A DNA stretch of 64,000 nt. Source: Apricaphanius iberus (taxonomy: Eukaryota; Chordata; Actinopteri; Cyprinodontiformes; Aphaniidae). The stretch spans positions 45,309-109,308 of the forward strand of contig JAPXFQ010001300.1 of assembly GCA_028564705.1 (NCBI GenBank), in the 5' to 3' direction. A program made the translations under genes and the position numbers. This document shows, one piece after another, positions 1 to 11,939 of the stretch; positions within the stretch are counted from its first letter, which is position 1; each line of letters opens with the position of its first letter. The notes beneath the pieces were generated by a model, which searched no databases, had not been told where the DNA came from, and saw nothing but the letters and a program-made list of their open reading frames with translations.

Positions 1-3000
1 TGTGAGTCAGCGCGCACACTTGGTGAGCCGTCCTGCAGGTCAGTCTCATGACTGCACATTAGTGTTGCAAAGGCGGATGGCGCCCCGTATAGGGATCCGA
101 CCGCACCTCGGCACCTCTCGATACTCTGGTACTAGTTTCTGTTGTACTCTTTTTGCGTAGTTTTCTGCACTCCCTCTGCTATTAAAATTAGCGAGAGGAA
201 ATTTTTAAAATATCTTGGGCTATCCAGTTGACAGGACTTTTTTTCACCGGTTCTCCCTTTACACAACTGGACTGTTTTATGGAGATTCTGATACGGAAAG
301 GTAGGAGCAGACAGCGGTTCTGTGGATTTTGACCGTAGACGGACGACGCGGGATAATGAGCTGGTGTGTCGTTCAAGCTGCTGACAGCGGGGATTTACGC
401 ACCGCTTCTCCCATCATAACACCTGGGGAACGTCCTCCGCTCTATGCCTAACAAAAAATGGATGAATTGCTCCTTTCTCCTATCCACGAACTCAGCACTT
501 TAGTCGTTCTGCCACTGCCCTTTGGCTTCACTGAAACCACCCCCCCCCTGGTCCAGTGAAAATCATCCGGCAGCGCTCTAAGCTGCCATGCTTCCTGCTG
601 TTACTCAGAGCGGGACCGCTGCGCGGAGCTGACTGGGAAAATCAAAAGGCGAGGTGGAACGTGTTTTTCTACATTAACGAGGTTGGTGCACAGTTGTCAC
701 TCAGTGCTTAAAGAAGAATGGCAAGCCCTCCTTGAGTAGTTCTTCATACAACTGTAGACCATTTTATTCACCCGCGGGGTTTGCACTGTTTGTTGGCTGG
801 TCGCTTGTATACCATTACACCAATGAGGCGTGTGTGACGGAGGCATTACACCACCTCGCGATCCAGATCACATGACGTGCGAGGGAAAAATCACCCGGAC
901 TCTCAGCTAATCGTTCTCGGGGATTTTAACAGAGCTAATCTCAAACTTGATACCTGCCCTATATATAAAAAACATGTGACAGTGTCCCAACAGGGGGACA
1001 TGAAACACTTTAGATCACTTGCTATAACCCACAATAAAAAATGAATATCGCTCTGTCCCCCCGTGCTGCTTGGGACTTTCCGACCACTGCCATTGGTCAA
1101 CTCATCCATACTTACAGGCAGAAGACTGAAGGCTTGAAATCTGCTAAGCATGTTAGTAAGAACTTGCTGAGGAGATGGACTGAATGAGTCAAAGAATGCT
1201 GCTAAAGGGCCTGCTTTTGACTGCATTGATTGGAGCGGTCTTTGAAGCAAGACGGCTTCATCCTGGATGAACTGGACCGACACTGCGAAATCTTACATCA
1301 GGCTTTTCGTGGAGGGAAATGTTGTGTGCAGACCTCAAAACCTTCTGCTCATTCAAAAAACTCAATAAACCGTTGGCTTAACTGCAGAAACATGTGACGG
1401 CTAAGCAGGAAAGGAGGAGGCCTACCAGGAGTGGGGGATTTTTTGGGACCTGTCTACAAACAAGGCATGGAAACCAGCTGAAAGAGGGAATCAGAAGCAG
1501 CAAAGGGAAAACTAACAGTGCTAAGTTAAGGACCGTTTTTATGCTAACGGACCACCCCTCTGCAGTTTGGTGCTACCAGGCAGACCATTACTAATCTGAT
1601 AGGAGACAAATCCCCCCACCTGTGGAGTGCACCCGCCTGGCCTCGAGGACCTCAAGACACCTTTTTCCAGGTTTGGAAAGGAACTCTTTCATCACCTCCC
1701 ACCTCCCCACCATCTCAATCACAAAAGAACCAGACTTCACCCACCAAAACCACCCAGTACCTGCACTTTCTTGTCGATCTGCGACAAACAGGACGTTGCG
1801 CCAGCTTGTATGATACAGGACAGAAAATTAAAAAGGCTCAGTGGACCAGCACGGCGGGGAGAGTCCACCCAGCAATCATCTGAATTTCTGTGCTGAACAG
1901 CTGGGCTCCCTTCTTCACCCAGTTATTCAATAACTCCCTGCGAGCTGTGTGAGGTCCCCTCCAGTTGCCTCAAACACGCTCCACCATTCATACAGGTTAC
2001 CATGAAGTCCACAGTAACTGGATTTAAAATGACTACAGACAGATTGCCCTAACATCTGTGGTCATGGAAACTTTTGAGCGTCTGGTTACTGGACACCACC
2101 TTCAATGGACATCACAGTTCCCATGCTAGGACCCCCTGCAGTTCGCCTACAGATCATGAAACAGGTCAGTGGATGATGCCGTCAACATGGCTCTACCACT
2201 ACATCCTGCTCACACATCTAGACTCTGCAGGTACCTCACGCTCGGGTCATTGTTTGTGGACATCAGCCTATGCGTTTAACACCATTGTTCCAGAGCTTCC
2301 TCTCCACCAAAAAAACTGTCAAAAGAACTCTACCGTTGTCCTCCATCCTACCTGTCAGTGGAATTACAGTTTCCTGATGACAGGAGGCAGCAGGTGATAA
2401 TGGGTAGGGTTCTCTCATCCAAGCTCACGTTCCCTTTGCTTTTGCAATCGGAAGGCGCCCAACTGGGGACGGATGTGTATCATCAGCAACCAGGATCTAT
2501 CATATCCCTTTAAACCCTACTGCCCCTGCACCCGTCGAGGGGACCACACTTTGTGTGATGATGACTGAAACTCTGTGTAATGAGTTTGCAGATGTCACCC
2601 ACCACAGTTCATGGACTCATCCCGCGACCGGGGGCGACCGTTTCGTAGTCTGGGACCTTACAAGAAAGGGAAGTGGGGAGAGAACAGCTAGGTTCTCTGG
2701 TTGCCATGTCTCAGAACACAACTGGAGCTAAACCCGCTCCCAAAACCTGTGGCAGCGATGAACAGTGGACCTTTCCAGGAAGTCAAAGGAGACCACCATC
2801 CACACATATCTTCCTCTCATGAATTCCTCAACACAAGCCAGTTCCTCACAAGTGGAGTCATGTAAGGTTCTAGGCTCCACCATACACCGGCGGGACCTGA
2901 AGTGGACCTCACACATCAACTTAATAAGGAAAAAAGGCCCAGCAATAGGCTTCGTACTTTCTGCGTACCCAAGCCTAGGAATTATCAACCTGCCCAGGAG

Positions 3001-3860
3001 CTCGCCTGTCATCTATCTCACACAGCCAATAGTCCAGTCTGTCCTCGACCCCCTCCTTCATCTCTGTCTGGTTTCGGATACGTCACCAGGCAGACAAAGG
3101 ACAGACTGTTAGAGAACAGCCTCTCACTGGACTGCCAAGAGGGATCATAGGAAACCGATCTTACCTCCATTATCAGGGACCTATTCCGGGCCTGGGTCAG
3201 GAAAAAAGCGTGCCAGGGAAAATCACCTCTCGACCCCTCCACACACTGGCGCCACAATCTGTTTAGGCTCCTCCCCTCAGCTCGGCGTTTCAGAGCGTTG
3301 TATGTACGCCAAAACCACCCGAACACACAAAAACAGTTTTTTTCCCCCAGGCTGTCGCTTCTGACGAAACTCTGTCTTGTCACAAGTGTGTGAGTGCACT
3401 CACATAACAATAAACTATAACAAAACTCTCGCACTTCTTAACATACTCACTGTAAAATAACCCCGCGCTTGGTGTATATTCTATTATCCTTTATTACTTT
3501 ACGATCTGATATTTATTTGTATTTTTACTTATTTTTGTTCTTAAATTTTTTTTTTTTCTTCTTTTTTTATTTTCACTATTCAAGTTATGTACTGGAAGGG
3601 GGGAAAAAAGTTTTGCGGAGTATAATTTCCTTGTTATGTGTATATTAATCTTGGCAATAAACTGATTCTGATTCTGATTTGATTCTCGAACAGAATCTGT
3701 GTTGTTGTATTTTCTGCTTTGTTTTCTGGAACAGGAAATCACTCTGTCGACCCTGCGGAGGAAAGCTGGATCCTCAACCGTGAATAGAGCTAATTGACAG
3801 TTTTGGAGTTAATCCACAATAGAGGAACACTTTAATATAGAATTTACAATCCAGCAACTG
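1..3860 (+). repeat. LTR-like repeat split by an L2-like LINE
   Basis: Bases 1-48 and 3687-3860 together match one continuous stretch at about 57183-57415 (shared marks: CGTCCTGCAGGT, AATCTGTGTTGTTG, GAGGAACACTTTAATAT). The interval between them is the LINE described next. The shared sequence resembles the end of an LTR; its true boundaries are not visible because the window begins inside it. Confidence 0.6.
850..3686 (+). mobile_element. decayed L2-like non-LTR retrotransposon
   Basis: Broken plus-strand reading frames resemble an L2-clade LINE. An endonuclease part has VLGDFNRANLK near 911. A reverse-transcriptase part around 2035-2300 has a SVV.TFERLV-like start and a later FADD-region remnant. 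The C-terminal part at about 2860-3000 has KVLGSTIHRRDLKWTSHIN. The 3' tail is (TGATTC)n at about 3660-3682. Many stops and frameshifts; no function remains. The 5' end is uncertain and could lie near base 50. Confidence 0.75.
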
Positions 3861-4195
3861 CTTTCCAAAAGCAGTTTGAGTCCCAGACTTGAGTGGCACC
3901 TGGCCTCTCTGCACCCCCAGTTGTTTTGTCTTGTTTCAACCTGTAACACCAAAAATCATCCAAAAAAATCACACAGGGCAAGAGCTCTATTTTGTCATAG
4001 ATGGCAGGAAATAAGCGTATAGTCCAGTACCCGCTTAATTCAGTTATCTTTTGTTTGTACAAGCCATTAAGTGAAAGATTGTTTGCATAGTACAGGCCTA
4101 CAGGGGTGAGTTATACTTCCAATCTTCCAATCACACAATAACATATTTATGATGTGTGATCATGTGCAGATCATTCCCTCACTGCAGGACACATG
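3861..4195. other. no recognised feature
   Basis: I see no conserved coding frame or repeat boundary here. Confidence 0.4.
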
Positions 4196-4224
4196 GGCAG
4201 AGCAAGTTGGGTACAGAGGCTAAC

Positions 4225-4360
4225 CAATATAGGTTCTTTAAAGGCCGATACCGATTTAAAAAAATTGCTGATGGCCAATATCTAAAGCCAATTATTAAGG
4301 CCGATGTCCAAGGCAAATATATATTTATATATATATACTTTTTAGCGGCACATTGATTGT
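4225..4360 (+). repeat. hAT-like element remnant ('GGCCGATACCGAT' type)
   Basis: Wording such as GGCCGATACCGAT, GATGGCCAATAT and AAGGCCGATGTCC is typical of the ends of fish hAT-derived repeats; a possible partner with AATATCGGCAACAAAATT lies near 5610. The element carrying both would enclose the MITE below. Classification is by wording only. Confidence 0.4.
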
Positions 4361-4587
4361 GAAAGACAACTGAACACTCACTCTGTACAATAGAAATAAA
4401 AAAATTCAATAAAACTCTTTGAATATCTATTGAACTTCATACATAGGACATTATAAAAAAAATAAAAACAGTAACATTAGTGCAAATAATTTCAGAACAA
4501 TAGAAAATAAAACTGATTAAAGTTTCTTTAAGTATAGAAAATAATATCATTTCAAAAGTAACCAGCACACTGCAAATGCACACTGCA

Positions 4588-5241
4588 CACTGTAAATCCT
4601 AATGTTGAGATTACTTACTACACTGAGTATCTGAAACTCAATATTGTGGAGAAAAAAAAATCCTAACTCAAATGTGTTGAGTTAGTCCAGCATATTCTTG
4701 TTTTGAGTACAAGTAACTCAAACTTTTTGAGTGGCCTAATTATCATATTTCCCAGAGTGGTTAAGGGTATGTTTTTCACACCATGTATGACTTGGAAGTC
4801 TGTTGTATTGAGATACCCATTGTGATAAATCACTATTTATAAAATTATTCAAAACATGGTGTCAATATTAATACCACAACCACAAGAATTACAGTTCTGC
4901 TCATTGTACGCCTTGTGTTGAGAATTGTTGTACCTAAGAGCAAAAATATATATTATATTCATGTGAGTTATCTTTATGTTCACGTCAGTTTTATTAAAAT
5001 GCATGACAGTAAGATTTCTTAAGGGTAGTGTATACCAAATATGTGTATGAAACATACATTTTAAGTTAAGTTTACTGAATGCAATGGTTCTATTAAAATT
5101 ATTTACCCAAGTTCTCTTAATAGATATTTGAGTTACTTTACTTGCATGGAATATTATTTTAACTTGAAATTACTTAGTTAATAAACTTAAATGGTTTTCT
5201 CAAATCATTAGAGTTCAACTAACTCCTCAGGTTTTACAGTG
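4588..5241. mobile_element. MITE with CACTGTAAA... inverted ends
   Basis: The left end CACTGTAAATCCTAATGTTG pairs with the right end ...ACTCCTCAGGTTTTACAGTG. The flanks carry GCA on both sides, a possible 3-bp duplication, which together with the CACTG ends would suit a CACTA/EnSpm-type element. The interior is AT-rich, with repeated TTGAGTT/AACTCAA words, and has no coding capacity. Confidence 0.55.
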
Positions 5242-5244
5242 CAG

Positions 5245-6990
5245 TAGCCTCACATTGACCATGAGCGGCAGCACTAACATGTTTTTAGATCAATTTTTAT
5301 TTTTGAAAATGAAAGATTGCAGTGGTAAAGACACATTTATACAGTTTATAAGCAAAAACAAAAAGTTGTTTTGGGGTTTAGTTACTCTTTAAGAGTAAAA
5401 TATGAGTGGGCTGGCTCACAGTGGTTTGCAGTGTATGGGGGCTCTTTCCTTCAATCAAGTAGTGGCTACAACTGGACACACAGGTGCCTAATGTATTTTT
5501 TTTTCAACATTGGCTTTTTAAAACGAATTTTAAAATATAGAAAACATTAGGCACCAATATAGAAAAAAATTTCACATATCGGTCTAGTCTGGTCTATAAT
5601 CTTCAAGGAATATCGGCAACAAAATTTCACAGCAAGTAGCTAAAGGTGGTCAGGAATGTCACTAGATTTTTCACTTGCTGCTTTTTTTGCAAAAACAAAA
5701 GACATTAAGGGGGTCTAAGAAGTCATTAGAAGTAGTGACAAAGGTGGCAACACTGCAGCTATCCAGAAAGACTAAAGTTAATGGACCAGTCAATGACATT
5801 CAGGTCCAATACACTGATTCTGATTAGCAGATAAACCCATGCGGTTCAAAGATATCCTTTTGAAATAAATAAGTCACTGCGAAAAAAACCTTTATGAAAT
5901 AAAAGCTGACTTTATGAAAAACACGTTTAAGAAAAAAGCTGATGGAATTAAATAAGAATGGTTAAGGGCAATGGGGGAGGGAATCACAGTTAAATGTATT
6001 TTATTAATAAATATATTTTAAAAGGAAAATGAAAAATATTTTCTCTCCAAGAATTTTATGGGAATTAATTTTTTTTTACTGTTTTGTTGTAACTTCATAT
6101 ATTTGTCATTTATTTCATGTAACTATTTATTTGAGAAACTTTTATTTAATTAATTAATTTTGAGCATTTTGTTATTCAATACTATAAGATGGTTGTGCTT
6201 TTTTGTGTATATTCTTTCAACGTCGTGAGAGGAAGAGATCATGCATTAAAAAATGTTTATCTACACCTGAGCATGTAAGGGCTTTGTGCTTAGTCCATTT
6301 CTGTACACAGAAAACCACTACACTAAAGACAGTTTCATCCCATCACATTGCACAATTTACTGAGTGATGGGGTAATTTGAATGACACAGTGATATTTGCC
6401 CTACAATTTCATTTCTTGCTAACATGTATGTGGATAATCAACTAGACCTTAATATCAGAAACCAAACACCGACGTGTATCAAAAAAACACACCATTCCCG
6501 TTTATTCAAAGGAATAACAAAGAATATATAGCAAATAGTTATATGACTGCATGTAAACACAAACTGGATGTACGAAGGGAGGGTAACCTGTATGTGACGG
6601 GGGAGGAACTGGTTTGATATTTAGAAGCCTGCGTCTCTCTCTCTCATGGTCTCCCAAGATTATACTCCCTAACGCAGCTGGAGTATCTCACAGGCACACA
6701 GGCTCTTTCTCTCTACGCCTGCTGAGGATTCCAAACAGTCGAATAATTGTTTTGATTGATATTGTAGTGGTAAAAAATGCTTCTCACGCTATATTCAGTT
6801 AACATATCTAGTTAGAATGAAGCCAATGCCTTAATTAATCCATCCAATGTAAAACTTGGCCTTCAAACAATGTGAACATGAGAATTAGTTGGTTCTCAGG
6901 CCATTGTTAGGCAGTACATTGTGACAGAAAATTTTATCATCCTGGGACATAAGAAAAGTTCAATCCTCTTACTCAGCTCTTAGATAGCTG
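5245..6990. other. AT-rich stretch, no gene seen
   Basis: Apart from the possible right end of a hAT-like repeat near 5560-5620, I find no conserved frame, RNA gene or element boundary. A (TC)n tract lies near 6635-6650. Confidence 0.4.
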
Positions 6991-6999
6991 TTCTTATTC

Positions 7000-7405
7000 T
7001 AAGGTACAAACAAGAACCAATTGTATGTAAACTTCTCATCTTGACTTATGAAAAATCTTGTTATTATCTGGTGTTACACTTATGACAGCTCCTGTGAACG
7101 TCTTTCTCAGCATTATACTAAGTGTCCCTTATTGTTATCTATATTCTGATTGTTTAATGCTGACTATTGAAGAGAAACATCCACATCCTGTGTTTACCTA
7201 TTCCATGTTGTTTGGTGATTGGTCTTGTGGTTATCCTATCATAACTGTATGATGTAATGATCGGACAGAAGCTGATTCTTAGGGTGTAGCTAACGGTATA
7301 TAAACTCATACATCTGTCTGTGCACGTAAATAAACTATGTACGAATATGGCTGACACTTTTGTTTTATTCTCTCATCCGAGGCTTCTTAGACACCCAGAT
7401 TTCCA
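7000..7405 (+). repeat. ERV-type LTR, copy A (3' part)
   Basis: Shares with copies at 29537-30107 (+) and 10113-10503 (-) the words GATTGGTCTTGTG, AATAAACT...TGT, CTCTCATCC.AGGC and the terminal CAGACACCCA...TTCCA. It contains TATATAAAC and AATAAA spaced as in an LTR promoter/poly(A) unit. The 5' edge is uncertain. No coding sequence attached to this copy was recognised. Confidence 0.55.
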
Positions 7406-7409
7406 TGAC

Positions 7410-9000
7410 ACATGAGGGTTTGCGAAACACTTGGCTCAACCATCTGTCCTCTCAAACCTCACTTAAGCCGGCTGATGTCCTGAGTTGATAGTGTATTTGT
7501 TGGAAATTCCAGGAAACATCTGTTTCACTTTCACAAAGACTGGCATCATGGAATTCCCAAGAACTCTGTAAAAACTGTGTGAAGGGAGTTTGAAAGTGGG
7601 ATGATGGCCGAAGAGTGAACATCAGGTTCTAACTTTAATTGTCCAGTGTAATAATAAAGTGACTGGTAGGCTGAGCATTTTTGGAACAAGAGCGTTGTGA
7701 GTCTTCTTTATTTAAGTACTGTTGATTATACGTTTTTGAGCACCAACAATTGGCGAGCCAACCATGGATAACATAGAGGGTTGACGTGTAGAGCACTGGC
7801 TGCACCTCAGAAGGAAAAGCAGGCCTGCTGAGGCTCTGAGTGTTGACTCTCACCTTTAAAAAGGTCCTATTTTAATTTTTCTAACCACATCTGTCTTTGT
7901 CTAGGATGCTCAAGCATGCCAGGACCTGTTATTGTTTTGCACGATAACAGGTCGTGGAAAGGAAAAATTTCCGTGTAAATCAATATGCATTGAGAAAATA
8001 ATTATTGCAGGCAAAGGCACTGGACAATAACATTTGATCTATATTGATAAAAGGAGCAGCTGTAACAAATAACATATAAAATGAATAATGAGACGAAATA
8101 TGAAGAGTAAAGTATGAAAAACTTGTTGAGGATATGAAACAGAAGTAAAAATGAGAATTGAAAGGAATCTAAGCTTATAAGAACTTACTTTAACAGAAAA
8201 AAAAGAAAAAAAAAAGGAAGAAAATTCAAAAATTCCTCAGGGAATGAAAAAAGGAGCAATAGTTAAAAAATCACTTGTGATTTAGTTGAATCATAAGAAA
8301 ACAACAGGAGTAAAACCATGTAAAAAAGATTCCTCATGAAAATAGTAAGAGAAGTAAAAAAAAAGTAAAGTAACATAAACCACGTACGTGTACTAGGCCG
8401 ATCACTGGGGAAAAAGGGGCTTGAATAATAGGAATGTAGGAAACTAAAAGTGTACACATCATAAATATGTTCAGTCATCTGAAATTAGATTCTAATAATT
8501 AAAGAAGGAAAAACAAAATTCCATAAGATTTTAAATCTCAAGCGCATTAAAAAATTGCAAATTAAGACATAACAAAAATAATTATTTGCACTCAAAAATA
8601 TTAATATTAAAGAATAGAATAATGATAATTCAGAAATATTTTCAATTCTAATCCTAGGAAAGAAAAAAATAATGGCTATAAATAGGCTTCAGTTTGATCT
8701 ATTTATATGTATATAAGATATGAGTACAAACAGGCAATTAGATAGAGATAAAACAGCGACAGCAAAATCTTTATTGTAATTCAGTGAAAAGACTGGATTG
8801 AAGTCCTTTTTCATTTGTATCATTGAGGCATCCCAAAAAGTTGTCCTTTTCAAGTTTTGTGTTGATTATGAAGGCTTTTTGGACAATCTGGAGATCTGTG
8901 GGTATAAAAATGAAGCATTAATACAAGAAAATTATCGTAGCTGCACTATAAAGCTGAAATAAACAGTTTATGATGATAGAGAGAGGCACGGAAGTGTCAT
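7410..9000. other. AT-rich stretch, no gene seen
   Basis: Purine-rich and A-rich runs (for example 8200-8240), no conserved frame, no recognisable element ends. Confidence 0.4.
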
Positions 9001-9290
9001 GCTGCACAATCCCCTCAGCTCCTCTCACTCCTCCATTATTATTTGCACCTGTGTTGTCCTGAACCTCCATCCTGATTATTTATTGTCTCCACCTGTTGCT
9101 CCTTGTTCTCCCCTTATTTAAGATCCAGCGAGAGCTTCAGTCCTCGCTGGATCTTTGTCGTACCTGTCGTACCTTCTTGTGTATCGTCTCGCCTTATGTT
9201 TGCTGCACTTCAATAAATTATCACCTTACCTGAACTCTGCTTCTGCGCCTGGGTCCTTCGTCCTCCACGCAGCATACACCTGACAGGAAG
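9000..9290 (+). repeat. pyrimidine-rich repeat with AATAAA-like tail
   Basis: A C/T-rich block with TTATTTAAGATCCAGCGAGAG and AATAAATTATCACC, ending in a GCGCCTGGGTCCTTCGTCC-type segment. 57800-58125 has a similar layout (pyrimidine-rich, AATATGCC, CCTGTCTGTGCCTGAGTC). Probably the end of a fish transposon or LTR; family not recognised. Confidence 0.35.
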
Positions 9291-9354
9291 CATTCCAGTG
9301 TACTGTAAAGATTTATATTAGTGTCAATTAGCTGCCTACTCAGTCACTTAAACA

Positions 9355-9437
9355 AACACACACACACACACATACACGTACACACTCCTAAAAGCCCCCC
9401 CGCCACCCTCTGTATGTGTGTTTCATCGCGGATTGGA

Positions 9438-9478
<41 letters not shown>

Positions 9479-9480
9479 AC
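9355..9480. repeat. microsatellites (CA)n and (TA)n
   Basis: (CA)n at 9355-9372 and (TA)n at about 9445-9478 create the short low-complexity open frames here. Nothing else was recognised between them, or in 9650-10110. Confidence 0.8.
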
Positions 9481-10112
9481 AAAAGGAAGGACTTCACTGT
9501 TGAACCCAGTTCAGGTCCGTTCATGTCACATAAAATTCTCTAACACCGAAAGTTGCTCTGTTCCCCTTTGCAACCTCCCGCACTTCCCTTTCAGTCTAAA
9601 GAGAAAAAGAAAAAGAGACTGATCTTGTTGGTTCTATAGATTTTTTGACTAGTAAAGAATGTATGCAAAATATCTTTATCTTCAAAACGTTTCAGCAAAA
9701 ACAACCAACCGTTTTCTGTGTTCCTGTAATCCTTCTATTTAATGTGATTTTTCTAAGAGGCAGAATTAATGCCAGGCGATCATGAAGCAAACGTGAAAAA
9801 GCTAATGTGTTGATAAATTTACATAATGTTGTGTCTCTCCTTCTGGGCATGTCTCATGGCCCCCGGTTTGAAAAAATGGGTTGCTGGAACTGGACAAAGA
9901 TGGAACTCTGTTTGAGCCCATGCAAATTTGACTGTTAAGTGATTTTTGAATCCTGCAGAAATCGGTCCTGGCTGCCTCAGTCGGTCACATAAGAATGACT
10001 CGGCTCCTAATCATGAACTTGAAAAAAGAAAAAAGCAAGCCCTGCTCTGCAGACGGACACCGATATGTACACTATGACTTAACTTTTTCAGAGATTGGAG
10101 GATAGGTATCAA

Positions 10113-10503
10113 GGAAAACAGTGGGTGTCTGAGAGACCTCCAGTAAGGAAGAAACAAAGTGTCAGCTGTCTTCTTACAAAAGTTTATTTACATTTAGCAT
10201 GGAGAGCTCACTGAGAGCTCAGAGGTTCTTCATAGAGTCACAAGTATATATACTGATTTAACCACACCGCATTGGATATCTTGCAGACTGGTTCATTAAT
10301 CAGCTCTGAGAGAACAAACAACTTCATACATGGTTGCAGATAAGAAATTGCTTAGAGAAAGGACACTCTGGTTTAGCAGTCAAACAGGATGGGTCACAGG
10401 ACAGCATAACTAAGCATAACTCAGGAATAACTAAGCAATTTTTCATCAAGGCACTGTGAGTGATGAAATAAAAACTTATACTGCAATAATATTTTCAATA
10501 ACA
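10113..10503 (-). repeat. ERV-type LTR, copy B (3' LTR, antisense)
   Basis: On the minus strand it starts TGTTATTG directly after a purine-rich tract (AAAAGAAGGGAA, about 10504-10515). It includes AATAAACTTTTGT and ends CAGACACCCACTGTTTTCC. The polypurine tract before TG identifies it as a 3' LTR. Related to copies A and C. The far end lacks a clear CA, so the boundary is plus or minus a few bases. Confidence 0.65.
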
Positions 10504-11236
10504 TTCCCTTCTTTTGGTCATAACATGACCACAAAAATAAGCATTTAAAAAAAAAAAATCAAATAAAATCAAAATGACATGTATTTAAATTTGTAACACA
10601 GTGGCATCAGAGGAGGCACATTGGTCAAGGTTTAAGACGACTCTTCATAAAGCGTTACATATTGATCCAAAGAAAGTAAGAAAAGGCTTAAAAGACTGAA
10701 TTGTCATCATCAATTTCAGAATTAGAGAGGGCAGAGTAATCACAGCAGGAAGCACAAATTAATCGTTTACTTCTTCTTCGAGAGTAGGAGCAGTTCTTTT
10801 ATCTGTAACAGGGAAAGGATTTTCCCAAAAGGAGCACTCGTGGGGTGTATCAGGGCTGGTTAACAGAGAACTAAGACAGGTGTGATTAAGTTCAGAAGGA
10901 GTTAGAATAACTCTTAACAGAGGACGTGGACCTAAACAAATAACACAGTTGCCACCCGTAGTTTCAGCAGTCTGTTGTGCCTAAAGCAGCAAGTTATTAG
11001 TGTTTCCTGGAAATCCAGTAGTCATTTCAAACATTTCATCAGTGGCAAGTTCATCAGTAGTTGCCATTTGCAGCAGGGGTCGAAGGTGATTGACGTGTGG
11101 GTGTGTCGTATATGAGCTCCAATCGTAATCTGGGGGGTCTGCCACAAGTACTGACTATTTCAGACCTCCATTTAACAATTAAAGATACATTGGGTAACCA
11201 GCATAGCAGATGCTTTTGCTTTTGAGCACTAATTTT
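10504..11236 (-). pseudogene. broken env-like remnant of an endogenous retrovirus
   Basis: Minus-strand frames upstream of the 3' LTR contain stops. A Cys-bearing stretch near 10920-10965 (CVICLGPRP) and the position just before the 3' LTR suggest decayed retroviral envelope. Several stops and frame changes leave no intact gene. The envelope assignment is inferred from position and weak pattern only. Confidence 0.4.
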
Positions 11237-11452
11237 GGGCGACTGTGGCTCAGTGGTAGAGTAGTTGGCTTGCAATCGGAGGGTCGTAGGTCGATTCCAG
11301 CTTCCTCTAGTCACATGTCTTAACCCCCAATCCTACATCGTCCTACCGAGCCATGTTGGCTATCGGTATGAATGTGGCTTCTATGTAAAAAGCTTTGAGT
11401 GGTCAGTATGACTCGAAAAGCGCTATATAAGCTCAGTCCATTTACCATTTAC
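11237..11452 (+). mobile_element. tRNA-derived SINE
   Basis: The head has an A box TGGCTCAGTGG (11246-11256) and a B box GGTCGATTCC (11289-11298) at Pol III spacing. The tail has AAAAGCGCTATATAAG and CAGTCCATTTACCATTT, the standard 3' end of a widespread fish SINE. The middle is shorter than in typical copies. It sits inside the retroviral remnant, so it inserted later. Confidence 0.85.
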
Positions 11453-11830
11453 TCCTTCGATGGAAAGGATGTCTATTGGAATGGACGTGGTGGTTACTGA
11501 TCCTACTGGCAGACATATCATAACATCAGCTCCTCGTTTATCCCCACACAAGGAAGTAGCAGATGGAGAGCTAGCATGTATTTTCTTTCTCAGCAGGGGA
11601 GGGCTTGATGGTATGGAGCTTAGGGCTAGAGTAGTGACGTCCGGAGCAGGAGAGATCAGGGCATTATTCTGCTGTAACCACTGAGGGGTGACGTAGTGAC
11701 TCAGCTGTTTGACCTGGTGTGTTTCTGTACAGAGATGCTCAAACTTTTTGTTTATGGCTCTGGTGGGCTTATCACTGAAGGGTGCGAGGACGTCATGCTC
11801 TCTTGTGTGATCCAGTTGGTTGGCGTCCAC
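11453..11830 (-). pseudogene. possible further internal retroviral remnant
   Basis: A 135-codon open frame on the minus strand lies beyond the SINE in the orientation of the retroviral remnant, so it may be the upstream continuation of the same insertion. No catalytic motif was recognised; alternatively it is chance. The overlapping plus-strand frame is judged a shadow. Confidence 0.3.
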
Positions 11831-11939
11831 TGTGTGTCTCTCTTGCTGTCTACTCGCTGTTCGGTTTATCTTTGTTTGTGTTTCGACGGCCTTGCTGTGA
11901 GTCTGCCAGTCTCAGGGAGCTGGGAGAAGTTAGCCTCCC

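Noticed and set aside
9321..9503. Short frames across (CA)n and (TA)n
   Set aside because: Low-complexity translation of microsatellites.
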